Assembly: GCA_905221605.1 (NCBI GenBank)
Contig: CAJNDS010002066.1
Location: 227,501-291,500 of the forward strand
Length of the DNA: 64,000 bases
From: Symbiodinium natans
Taxonomy: Eukaryota; Sar; Dinophyceae; Suessiales; Symbiodiniaceae
Direction: 5' to 3'
Positions 41,798 to 50,709 of the stretch are shown here, one piece after another (positions within the stretch are counted from its first letter, which is position 1; every line of letters starts with the position of its first letter). Below the pieces are notes generated by a model. That model was not told the DNA's origin. It saw only the letters and a program-made list of their open reading frames with translations, and searched no databases. Position numbers and translations under genes: made by a program.

Positions 41798-42304
41798 AGG
41801 GGGGCTTTAGGGTTTGAAGGGATTCGGGTTTCAAGTTCGTTGGGGCAAAAGGCAGGGAGTTTAAGTGATAGACGAGGTGTCTTGCGAGCATGCGCGAAGT
41901 AGCTTGGCAGAAGCGGTGCACGTCGACTGCATGGACTCCAAACCCAAACTCAATCTTCACCTAAGCAAGAGCCTTTAAAAAAATACCTGAGCGAAGCCCT
42001 ACACCCTAAATCCAAAGCTCTTCGTGCGGCAAGAACCTCAACACTAAGACCCTAAGGCTTAAACCCACAGCCAACCCTGAACCGCACACCCCGAGCCGGG
42101 TTCCTCACCCCCTATAGTTGCCCCAACTTCTTCCTGCTGATGACAGAAACCCGAAGTCCTGAATAATAAGGCTTGGGGCTTGAAGCCCTATACACCCTAA
42201 GCCCGCCGAAGCTCTAAACTTCAAAACGCTTGGAAGCACCTAGAAAGCAAAGCCCTAAGATTAGGGTTTCGGGTTTCAGGGTCTAGGGTGAATAATGATT
42301 TAAC

Positions 42305-42405
42305 CTGGGGCCCCTTCGCAAAGGGAACTACTTTCTCCAGGTGCTTTTGGGCAGGCGTTCTGAGGTGAATTGCAGCTGCGGCGCTGATGCTCAAGAAGTA
42401 GAGCC
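42305..42405 (-). CDS. Exon candidate with consensus donor
   Basis: 101 nt on the minus strand: GCGAG|GG acceptor, reading LYFLSISAAAAIHLRTPAQ and KHLEKVVPFAKGPQ, donor CCCCAG|GTTAAAT. One other frame is also open, but only this one matches both splice sites well. Unknown product. Confidence 0.42.
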
Positions 42406-43013
42406 CTCGCGGGTTCAGGACTTACGGGTGACGGTTTAGGGCCACGGGTTTCGGGTGAAAGCCCAAAAAGACGCTACCGTAAGAAAGCTTTGGCTAGCAA
42501 AGCATGAAGATGCTCTGGATTTCCCTAAACCCTAAACCCCAAACTCAGGGGTTCTGTGTCATGTGATAAGCATCGACTACTGTGCTTTGCAACATGCGTG
42601 TTAAGAAGATCAGTGGAAGTCATTGACCTCTGACACCTCCGTTACACCACAAAGGGGTTTGGTGCTTAAGGTTCGGAGGTCTAAGGATTCAGGGCCGAGG
42701 GTTTAGGTATTTAGGTGATCAGGGTCCTTGTAATTTGTTTGATCTCTGTCTAGTTGGCTCTTTCTGTTTTGGAAGCCCCTTATGCCTCTATAGAGTTTAG
42801 GGTATATGTCGAGTTTAGTGCTCATTGTCTTGGCTTGCGTGATTCCGTGGACCGAAAGGACTTGACACATCCGAAACGATGGCCCCGAAACCCTAAACCC
42901 TAAACCCTAAACCCTAAACCCTAACCCCTAAACCCTAAACCCTAAACCCTAAACCCTAAACCCTAAACCCTAAACCCCTACACACGCATGCAGCAGCCCT
43001 CTCAAACTCCCCT

Positions 43014-43166
43014 GCTTGAAGGTTCATGGTACTTGCTAACCAATTCTGACTGGGCTTAGAACCCTACTTATAATTGGGATAACCCCTATAAGGCCCTTTA
43101 GAGGTATTATAAGTAGACTTATAAGTACAGTTATAATTGGCTAGTAAGTACCATGAACCTTCAAGT
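43014..43166. repeat. MITE-like inverted repeat A
   Basis: 153 bp: GCTTGAAGGTTCATGGTACT left, AGTACCATGAACCTTCAAGT right. It lies just downstream of the donor of the exon at 43186-43301, so near the 5' end of an intron. Confidence 0.8.
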
Positions 43167-43185
43167 GTCTGCGGGATCGCAGTAC

Positions 43186-43301
43186 GCCGACGCTTGCCGC
43201 CACCCACCGTCCATCTTCGCAGTGGTATAGCGCAGCTGGAACTGGCCCGGGTCGCGGTTCCAAGCCAGGTGCACCGTCACGCTACGGAATTCCACGTAGG
43301 C
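43186..43301 (-). CDS. Exon candidate, possible discoidin-like beta sandwich piece
   Basis: 116 nt on the minus strand: TTTCTTGAG|GCC acceptor, phase 0, reading AYVEFRSVTVHLAWNRDPGQ and FQLRYTTAKMDGGWRQAS, donor GGC|GTACTG. The hydrophobic alternation with a W...F.LRYTT...W pattern recalls F5/8-type C (discoidin) domains; this is a guess. The intron after it starts directly with an inverted-repeat element (43014-43166). Confidence 0.45.
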
Positions 43302-43394
43302 CTCAAGAAATCATCCCTAAACCCTGCAAACCAAAACCCTAAACCCCAGACCCTAGACCCTAAACCCTAAACCCTAAACCCTAAACCCTAAAGG

Positions 43395-43517
43395 GTGGTT
43401 TTTGTTTGCTGGACTCAGCTTTTCCGGCGGGACTGAGCAATCCTCCAGCTGTGCCATCGTAGATGCCGAAGACGAAGTCCCAGATATAGCCCCAAGACCA
43501 TCACCGTTACCACTCAC
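43395..43517 (-). CDS. Exon candidate, unknown product
   Basis: Minus strand after GTGGAG|GTG: VSGNGDGLGAISGTSSSAST then MAQLEDCSVPPEKLSPANKN, no stop. The sequence GAG|GTGAGT is also a perfect donor, so the block could instead be intron. Placed just upstream of the exon at 43186-43301 in gene order. Confidence 0.3.
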
Positions 43518-44127
43518 CTCCACTCTGTTTGGGATTTAGGGCTTCGGGTTTAGGGTTTAGGGTTTCGGTTTAGGGTTTCGGGTTTGGGGTTTAGACGTCC
43601 GGGGAACAAGCCTTCACAACCCACGTCGAGCTCGAGCTGGCGATACAGATAGGTTGACGCCACCTCACCCCCAATGCCTTAGACAGAAGCTTTTAGGGTA
43701 AATGTGTTGAGTCTTACTGCTGACGCTGCGTGGGTTCATGATTCAGGGTTCAGGGCTCAGGGTTCAGGGTTAGGATTTAAGGCTTCAGGACTAAGGCTTT
43801 TAAGGTTTAAGGTTTAGGGTTTAGGGTTTCGGGTTTAGGGTTTAGGGTTTCGGTTTCGGGTTTAGGGTTTAAGGTTAGGGCTTAGGGCTTCCGGCACCCT
43901 AAGCCCTGCACAGCTCCTTCCAGGAAGTCTGCCGATCTCTTCGGCAGGTGGAATGACAGCGAGTGCCTTCGGATTTCAAGTCTTGCAGTTTAGGTTTAGG
44001 GTTTAGGGTTTAGGGTTTAGGGTTTAGGGTTTAGGGTTTAGGGTTTAGGGTTTAGGGTTTAGGGTTTAGGGTTTAGGGTTTAGGGTTTAGGGTTTAGGGC
44101 TTAGGGTTCAGGTCCCAATAACGTGTT

Positions 44128-44186
44128 GAGCGAAACGTTTTGAGCGAAACATTTTGAGCGAAACGTTTTGAGCGAAACGTTTTTTT
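44128..44186. repeat. 16 bp array GTTTTGAGCGAAACG-like
   Basis: Four tandem copies of TTTTGAGCGAAACG with small changes, unrelated to the telomere unit; ends in a T run. Confidence 0.85.
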
Positions 44187-44261
44187 TAGATATTAGGTTT
44201 AAGTTTTAGGGATCGGCGTGGGAAGGGTGACAAGGGGGATGGGTGGTTGGGGGGACCCGAT

Positions 44262-44545
44262 TTTGTAATTTAGCATTCCGGTGTAATTTAGTATTCGGGG
44301 GAGGCCCGGCTTCGTAATTTAATATTCGGGGGAAGCCCGGGCCCGGCTTCGTAATTTGGCATTCGGGGAAGGCCCGGCTTTGTAATTTAATACTCGGGGG
44401 TAGCCCGGCTTCGTAATTTAGGATTGGGGGAGGTTCGGCTTCGTAATTTAATATTCGGGGAAGGCCCGGCTTTGTAATTTAGTATTTGAAGGCCCGGCTT
44501 CGTAATTTACGGGGGGAGGCCCGGCTTCGTAATTTAGGCCCGGCT
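44262..44545. repeat. Minisatellite of about 30-35 bp (GGCCCGGCTTCGTAATTTA)
   Basis: About nine imperfect copies, each with GGCCCGGCTTCGTAATTTA followed by a variable ATATTCGGGG-like stretch. It lies just downstream of the candidate gene on the minus strand. Confidence 0.85.
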
Positions 44546-44596
44546 TTGCAATGAGGAAAAGAGACACAGGCAGAGACAGAACCGAGACACGCTACG

Positions 44597-44749
44597 CAAC
44601 GCTCTCTTCCCCGCCTGCTTCAGGTCTTCGCTGGCTTCGCGGGCCTGCCACGGCCACGTGCACCAGTAGCGGTACAAGTCATTGCCTTCCAGAAGAAGGT
44701 CACAGATGGTCACAAGACATTGCCTGGTTGCCCCGTCTCGCTTCCTGCT
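44597..44749 (-). CDS. Candidate fourth exon
   Basis: Minus strand: GAAAGCAG|AGC acceptor, then SRKRDGATRQCLVTICDLLL, EGNDLYRYWCTWPWQAREA, SEDLKQAGKRAL. Ends at a possible GTAGCG donor or runs on to a stop in the minisatellite. Trp/Tyr-rich centre; product not recognised. Confidence 0.48.
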
Positions 44750-44799
44750 CTGCTTTCTAACGCACATGTCTGTTACAAGAATCACAACGTCCAAAGCCC

Positions 44800-44931
44800 T
44801 GAGCACACGACGACCAGCGTGTCTCCGCTTCTAATAACCAGTGGCTCCTGCGCCAGCTTGCAGCGGAGTTTCTCCTCGATGCCTCGCAGATCCCGCCCCC
44901 CGGCCGGACAGAACCGTATCGGGGACAGGAT
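44800..44931 (-). CDS. Candidate third exon
   Basis: Minus strand: GCTAAACAG|A acceptor, then ILSPIRFCPAGGRDLRGIEE, KLRCKLAQEPLVIRSGDTL, VVVCS. Composition is strongly protein-like; product not recognised. The right-hand end is not fixed. Confidence 0.48.
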
Positions 44932-45007
44932 CTGTTTAGCAACTAGGCCCTTTTGTCCTGACCAGGCAGGCAAGGATCAGATGCAACGGAAAGATACGCA
45001 TCTTGTC

Positions 45008-45109
45008 CCTCTTGGCCTGCACCTCGTCGTGGACGGCGCAGAGGCAGGAGTCACTGGTCACCAAGGCCGCGTCCTCAAGGCAGCAGACGCAGGAGACACG
45101 GCATACCGC
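45008..45109 (-). CDS. Candidate second exon, Cys-rich
   Basis: Minus strand: long pyrimidine tract then GTGCCCAG|GCG acceptor, phase 0, reading AVCRVSCVCCLEDAALVTSD and SCLCAVHDEVQAKR. Six Cys in the first 26 residues. The donor is either a non-canonical AGG|GACAAG (known to occur in dinoflagellates) or GT at 44997; only the first keeps frame with the next block. Confidence 0.45.
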
Positions 45110-45149
45110 CTGGGCACAAGTCTCCATGGTATCAAAAAAAGAGCGAAAG

Positions 45150-45161
45150 AGAGAAGGAGAG

Positions 45162-45206
<45 letters not shown>

Positions 45207-45211
45207 GAGAC

Positions 45212-45296
<85 letters not shown>

Positions 45297-45379
45297 GAGA
45301 GAGAGGAGAGAGAGAAGAGAGAGAAGAGAGTGAAGAGAGTGAAGAGAGAGAAGAGAGAGAAGAGAGAGAAGAGAGAGAA
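45150..45379. repeat. GA microsatellite adjoining the gap
   Basis: A long GA array, later AGAGAGAAG. On the minus strand it is a long pyrimidine tract just before the possible acceptor CCCAG|G at 45110, so it probably lies at the 3' end of an intron. Confidence 0.92.
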
Positions 45380-45479
45380 NNNNNNNNNNNNNNNNNNNNN
45401 NNNNNNNNNNNNNNNNNNNNNNNNNNNNNNNNNNNNNNNNNNNNNNNNNNNNNNNNNNNNNNNNNNNNNNNNNNNNNNN
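45380..45479. other. Assembly gap of 100 N
   Basis: Exactly 100 N, the usual placeholder for a gap of unknown size. It separates GA repeat from CAGAC repeat, so the true length between them is unknown. Confidence 0.99.
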
Positions 45480-45650
45480 ACACAGCCAGACACAGCCAGA
45501 CACAGCCACAGACACAGCCACAGACACAGCCAGACACAGCCAGACACAGCCAGACACAGCCAGACACAGCCAGACAGCCAGCCAAACACATCCAGACACA
45601 GCCAGCCAGACACATCCAGACAGCCAGACAGCCAGAGGGACAGACAGAGA
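45480..45650. repeat. ACACAGCCAG minisatellite
   Basis: Tandem CCAGACACAG units, then CAGACAGC variants and CA-rich sequence up to about 45700. Confidence 0.92.
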
Positions 45651-45744
45651 AAGTCGAAGCATCACAGACACATACAGACACACAGACACGCGCACGGTCA
45701 CAGAACCAGGCCTTTGGGCTTGCAGGCATCTAAGATGTCTGCAC

Positions 45745-45870
45745 CGTCTCCACGCGCGCAGAGGCGCGGCGAATCTCCTGTGTGGAGGAGCGTGTTTCGA
45801 AAAACTGAGGAACACATCCAAGAGCACGCACTGCCACAACCGCAAACCTCGCCTCGTAGATGAGGGCCAT
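45745..45870 (-). CDS. Candidate first exon of a four-exon gene
   Basis: Minus strand ATG at 45868-45870 opens a frame MALIYEARFAVVAVRALGCV, PQFFETRSSTQEIRRASARV, ET with a possible donor ACG|GTGCAG; otherwise it ends at TAG eight nt further. A GC-rich unique block beside satellites. It would be followed, across the satellites and gap, by the exons at 45008-45109, 44800-44931 and 44597-44749. Product unknown. Confidence 0.4.
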
Positions 45871-46220
45871 GGCGCGACAAGGCGGAGTTGCTATGTAGGG
45901 AGGTCGGCGGAAGCAGCTAGATGAGGCGCGCCGAAAGGAAACCATGGAAACAAGCATGGGCCTTGGCTGCACATGGGGGGAGGAGGGGAGGGGGCGGGGC
46001 GAACAAGCGCATCAAACCAGTCAAGCTAACATGGAGAAACACTTATGTCCTGGCAGCTGCGAAAGTACTGTGACGGTCTTTGGGTCCCTGTGTTTCTTTG
46101 TCACCTATCACGCTCCGCTGAAGATTGGGCGTCGGGGCGCGCCTTGTGAAACTGATTTTCTTTAGGCGCGCGGCCGCGCACAGCAGCCTGGACCGCGTGC
46201 CTGTAAAGACTTGAATTCCG

Positions 46221-47036
46221 CTAGGCCTCGCTCGTTTCGAAGTTGGTCCACGCCTTGTGGATTCTGATCTTCATCTTCTCGCTGGCCGCCGCGTGCGCTT
46301 CATCGTACATCGCCGCCACGCGCTTATAGGCCTTCTGGCGACGCTTCTCGGGCTCCGCCGCGAGCGCCTTGAGCTCGCCCAGGTACGCCTTCACGTCCTC
46401 GACGCTCCATGGCTGCGCCTCCGTAGCCGCCACGGCCGCCTTCTCTCCGGCCTCGCTGCGGCGCTTCTTCTTAGGAGACTGCTTTGGTGTCGTCTGTGCC
46501 TGCTCCGCGGGCGCCTGCCGCTTCTTGCCCCTGAGCTTGCCCGGGGAAGGCTGATTCTGTGCCTTGGCTGCTGGCGCGGGTCCTGCTTTCTCAGCCGCTT
46601 CGAAGGGGTCGCTGCTGGAGCCACCCACGTCCACGTCGAAGGTCGGGGCCGGCGGCAGCGCCAAGGCCGCTTGGCATAGTGAACTCGTTTGGGCGCACAG
46701 TGGCAAGACCTTCTTTATCTCTGCCTTGAGGGCTTTCTTGGGATCGCCTTCCAGCTTGACCAGGGCGGTCTTCAGCGCTTCCTGGAAATCAGCCGTTCGC
46801 CCCTCCCAGGCTTCCAGTAGTGCCGGCGCCGACTTGGTCAGAGCGCTCACCGCGAGCGCCTTGTTCGACGTGCTCTCCACCTCGTGTTTGTAAGGCTCGA
46901 ACGCTGCCATGGCGGCCGCTGAGTTGGAGGCATCTGCTGGGGCAGCTTCTTTTGCAGGGGTGCCCCATTGCAAGTCGGCTGCGCCGGCCGGAGCTTCTTC
47001 TTTCTTGGGCGGGGTTGGAGGGGGGGCAAGGCGGAC
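46221..47036 (-). CDS. Basic Ala/Lys-rich protein, probably nuclear; unknown function
   Basis: Minus strand frame of about 270 codons ending at TAG 46221-46223. The first ATG is at 46908-46910 (MAAFEPYKHEVEST, 229 aa), but protein-like sequence continues upstream in frame (APPPTPPKKEEAPAGAADLQ), so the true start, or a splice acceptor, is probably near 47036. The product is rich in Ala, Lys, Glu and Pro, with a bipartite-looking basic stretch (PKQSPKKKRR) and helical ends (PWSVEDVKAYLGELKALAAE). GC-rich third positions contrast with the surroundings. Without intron across at least 690 bp, unlike its neighbours. Same strand as the candidate gene downstream, fitting the one-direction gene blocks typical of dinoflagellates. 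No domain recognised. Confidence 0.65.
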   Translation of the reverse strand, partial: VRLAPPPTPPKKEEAPAGAADLQWGTPAKEAAPADASNSAAAMAAFEPYKHEVESTSNKALAVSALTKSAPALLEAWEGRTADFQEALKTALVKLEGDPKKALKAEIKKVLPLCAQTSSLCQAALALPPAPTFDVDVGGSSSDPFEAAEKAGPAPAAKAQNQPSPGKLRGKKRQAPAEQAQTTPKQSPKKKRRSEAGEKAAVAATEAQPWSVEDVKAYLGELKALAAEPEKRRQKAYKRVAAMYDEAHAAASEKMKIRIHKAWTNFETSEA

Positions 47037-47067
47037 GAGGTTTAAGTAAATTGAGCATTTTGCCTCA

Positions 47068-47143
47068 GACTTAAACTCAGCTTGTCACCTGTTTAGATGA
47101 ATAACTCGAAAATTTAGAGTGATACTACATACAATTTCTATCT
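47068..47143. repeat. Dispersed repeat F, copy 2
   Basis: Same orientation as 8678-8754, 38 kb away. It lies just upstream of the basic-protein gene on the minus strand. Confidence 0.75.
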
Positions 47144-47960
47144 ATTTTGTCAAGAGGGTTTAGGGTTTGGGGTTTAGGGTTTAGTGTTTAGGGTTTAGGG
47201 TTCAGGGCTTAAGCCCTTCCCCCCAATATTAAACCCCCCTACCCCCTAATATTGAATACCCCCCCCCCCCCCCCCCAATACTGTAATAGAACTATGGGGG
47301 GGTGGTGGGTAGGGGATTTAATATTAGGGGGAAGGGATTAAGGCTTAAGGTTCAGAGCTTAGGGTTTAGGGCCGCCCCTACACTAAACCCATAATATCAT
47401 GCTGAACCAGAACTGTCGCAAGCGACGGCTTTCAAGCACCTTAGGGTCTGCAGGCCTTCAGGTTGGGAGTTTAGGGTTTCGGTTTGGGGTTTAACCTTCA
47501 CTTCCGGTCCAAGGGCTCTACGTAGGGTTTTGAGGGTTTGTAGGGTTTTAAGGGTTGTTAGGGTTTTTAGGGTTTGTAGGATGTTGGCTTTCAACCCTAA
47601 GCCCCAGTAGGCATCACCAGCTTGTTGGTGCTGAACCCTAAAAATTTAACCCTGTACCCTGAAGCCTGAACCCTAAGCCCCCAAACCCAAGCTTCAGCAC
47701 GGGGGTATTTTCTAAAATAGGGGTATCCATTTTATACCCCAAATAGAATAGAATCCCCTTTGAAGTGACGCCCAAGAAGCAAAAGGGGTACCCCAATTTT
47801 CGGAACCCCTCATATAAGGAGACCCTAAACCCTAAGCGCAAAACCTTAATCCCAAAACCCTAAAACCCTAAGCCCGAAACCCTCAAGCCTCCTAAACCCT
47901 AAACCCCAAACCCTAAACCCTAAAACCTAAACCCTAAACCCTAAATAAGGAGCTCGAAAC

Positions 47961-48022
47961 AGCCCGGAGCCCAGCTGCGTGGACACTGCCAGGAGAAGCG
48001 TGGAGACGATGGCAAGCCGCTC
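47961..48022 (-). CDS. Exon candidate, possible membrane helix
   Basis: 62 nt on the minus strand: GCCTCCAG|GAG acceptor, phase 0, reading ERLAIVSTLLLAVSTQLGSG, donor GGGCT|GTTTCG. Opposed islands: CCCTAAA left, TTTAGGG right. Probably transmembrane. Confidence 0.42.
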
Positions 48023-49194
48023 CTGGAGGCTTTGGTTAGGGCTTCACTGAAATCGTGAGGGTTTAGGGTTTAGGGTTTAGGTTTTAGGGTTTAGGGTTTA
48101 GGGTTTAGGGATTAGGGTTTAGGGTTTAGGGTCCGCCGACCCTGGCGGCGTGTTGGATGGGTTTGCGGTCTCCAAGATAGGTTTAAGGCTTCGGTTTTAG
48201 GGTTTAGGGTTTAGGGTTTAGGGTTTAGGGTTTAGGGTTTAGGGTTTAGGGTTTAGGGCTTAGGGCTTAGGGCTTAGGGCTTAGGGTTTAGGGTTTAGGG
48301 TTTAGGGTTTAGGGTTTAGGGTTTAGGGTTTAGGGTTTAGGGCTTAGGAAACCTTGAGCGCAATCCCGTTTCCGAAGCCTGCGGGGTTTCGCGCTGCCAG
48401 CTTCCCATGTCTTCGGACGCACAGCTCCAAAACTCCAAAAGCATTCGGACGAACATTCGGGTTTAGGCTTTAGGGGTTTAGGGTTTAGGGTTTAGGGTTT
48501 AGGGTTTAGGGTTTAGGGTTTAGGGTTTAGGGTTTAGGGTTTAGGGTTTAGGTTTTAGGGTTTAGGGTTTGGGGTTTGGGGTTTGGGGGTTAGGGTTTGG
48601 GGTTTAGGGTTTAGGGTTTGGGGTTTAGGGTTTAGGGTTTGGGGTTTAGGGTTTAGGGTTTAGGGGTTTGTAGGGAACCCTAAACCCGACATCCCGCAGA
48701 TAATTACACCCTAAACCCTGGCAGTGTCCGAATTCCACCAAACTTTGCGGACGAACATCAGGGTTTAGGTGGGGCTTAGGGATTTCAACCGTTCCAAGGC
48801 TGCGAAATGAACTCGGACCTTTTGTCTGCAACACGCCACAGACTTTATCAAAATATAACATCCCCCCTTCCGACGAACGAACGCCACGCTTTGCATGTTG
48901 AGAAAGATGCTCCACGCTTCTTGGAGGCCTAAACCCAAAACCCTAAACCCAAAACACAAAACCCTAAACCCTAAACCCAAAACACAAAACCCTAAACCCT
49001 AAACCCTAAACCCTCAACCCAAAACCCTAAACTCTAAACCCTAACCCTGAACGCCTGAAGAGTTCGGGTCCTGGAGAATCACAGAGGCCCCGATCGCCTG
49101 CTGCACGTCGTTTCTGAACAGGTTCGCCTGTTTAGGGCTTGGGGTCTAAGGGTTTAGGGTGTAAGGGTTTAGAGATTTGGGCTTAGGTTTTAAG

Positions 49195-49409
49195 GGCTTG
49201 AGGGTTTAAGGGTTTAAGGGTTTAAGGGTTTAAGGGTTTAAGGGTTTGAGGGTTTGAGGGTTTGAGGGTTTAAGGGTTTAAGGGTTTAAGGGTTTAAGGG
49301 TTTAAGGGTTTAAGGGTTTAAGGGTTTAAGGGTTTAAGGGTTTAAGGGTTTAAGGGTTTAAGGGTTTAAGGGTTTAAGGGTTTAAGGGTTTAAGGGTTTA
49401 AGGGTTTAA
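49195..49409. repeat. TTTAAGGG octamer array
   Basis: About 26 copies of an A-extended unit with a few TTTGAGGG copies. Very homogeneous, so probably expanded recently. Confidence 0.9.
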
Positions 49410-49583
49410 TCAGAGACTAGGGTTTAGGGCCTTTAGGGTTAAGGGTTTAGGGGCCAGGGCTCAGATTTAAGGTCTCTTACAAGGGTCCCCCCTCTTTTCG
49501 TCCCTTTAAAGAATAGTATAGGATTTGGGAGAGCTTTAGGGCCCTAAACCCTAAACCTAAACCCTAAACCCTAAACCCTGAAC

Positions 49584-49657
49584 CGGAGAAAGCCTCTTTG
49601 CGGGCCTGAGCGGTGACGATGTGCTGGCGCCGAAACTGTCGGCTCTGCTGCAGGTTC
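49584..49657 (-). CDS. Exon candidate, unknown product
   Basis: Minus strand: ACCCAAG|G acceptor, reading NLQQSRQFRRQHIVTAQARK EAFS in two pieces, donor CTCC|GGTT with the GT one base in. Gln/Arg-rich helix. Confidence 0.37.
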
Positions 49658-49727
49658 CTTGGGTCAGAAGGTTTAGGGTTTATAGGGTGTAGGGTTTAGG
49701 GTTTAGGGTTTAGGGTTTAGGGTTTAG

Positions 49728-49786
49728 GGTGGTTTAGGGTGGTTTAGGGTGGTTTAGGGTGGTTTAGGGTGGTTTAGGGTTTAGGG
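49728..49786. repeat. GGTTTAGGGT decamer array
   Basis: Five tandem 10 bp units within a normal TTTAGGG island. Confidence 0.85.
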
Positions 49787-50619
49787 TTTAGGGTGTCACA
49801 CACCCCTTTATGTTCCCCCCCTAACCTGAAACAGAGAGCTCTAAGGCTATATACCCTGCTTTACGGCCATGATCAGGTTTGGGTATATTTATAGGCTTCA
49901 GGTCTTTCACCCCCCATTCCCCCCCCCCCCTCCCCCCCAACATCAACATGGAAACCTACCAAAATGCCCCAAAACAGATCCCTTTTAGGGGGGGGGATGG
50001 GGGCCCTAAAGACTAGCGTCTGAGTATTTCTAGCCCAAGACCCGAAGCAAGAAACCCGCAAAACTAGACCCGAAACCCTAAATCCTACAGAGGCCCTTCG
50101 TCCCTCGGCCCGCCGGGCGTGCAGATGCAGCTGAAGGTTCAGGGCTTGCGTAGAGGGCTGAAGGGCATGAACCTTTCACGACCTTTCACACTGTGTGCTC
50201 CTGCTGAAACTCCCAAACCTGAAATTCTCAAACCCTAAGCCCTAAGCCCTAAACCCTGAACCCGAATAAGGTTGAGTGTTTAGCGTGCAGGGTTAGCGCT
50301 GAGGGTGTAGGGTTAGGGTTGGGGAAGCCTCCACAGCGGCTTTCTTTGGCGAGGGTTGAGGGTTCGGGGGTTTAGGGTATACAGGATTAGGGTTTAGGGA
50401 CCGGTTGACCACTTGCCAGGAGAAGTTTGACTCCAAGTACCCACCGGAGTACCTCTGGCACCTGCGGGAGACGCGTCTCGCTCCAAATGTGAATGGCCCT
50501 AAACCCTAAACCCTAAACCCTAAACCCTAAACCCTAAACCCTAAACCCTAACCCTAAACCCTAAACCCTAAACCCTAAACCCTAAACCCTAAACCCTAAA
50601 CCCTAAACCCTAAACCCAC

Positions 50620-50709
50620 CCGTTCAGGCAGGCCCAGGCCGTATTGGGCACCGAGCTTCACAGAGCTGAGCCTCGTGGGCTTTCTTCCCCGGCCAGGAGG
50701 CATTTCACC
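50620..50709 (-). CDS. Exon candidate, phase 0 at both ends
   Basis: 90 nt on the minus strand: TTTCTTTAG|GGT acceptor, 30 codons GEMPPGRGRKPTRLSSVKLG and AQYGLGLPER, donor CGG|GTGGGTTTAGGG, so the intron opens as telomere-like repeat. Opposed islands CCCTAAA left and TTTAGGG right. Unknown product. Confidence 0.48.

Larger units (their letters stand above)
40880..44130. repeat. Telomere-like mosaic, third section
   Basis: Arrays at 41145-41275, 42894-42977, 43355-43392 and 43987-44102, with the variant arrays at 41402-41555 and 41688-41797 listed separately. 41800-42290 and 42420-42880 are mostly unique with scattered single units; I see no gene in them apart from the exon candidate at 42305-42405. 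Confidence 0.9.

Noticed and set aside
43400-43500. Minus strand frame GYIWDFVFGIYDGTAGGLL, which looks like a lipid-transfer (VPS13-type) motif
   Set aside because: In-frame stops lie directly upstream and no acceptor AG exists between them and this frame; the neighbouring frame has a better acceptor.
44936-45863. Frames of 220-340 codons across 45.0-45.9 kb
   Set aside because: They run through GA/CAGAC satellites and 100 N, so the coding length is an artefact; only the flanking unique blocks were kept as exon candidates.
50400-50495. Plus strand exon RLTTCQEKFDSKYPPEYLWH
   Set aside because: The minus strand of the same block has a better acceptor (GTCTCCCGCAG|G) and frame VPEVLRWVLGVKLLLASG; strand cannot be decided, so neither was annotated.
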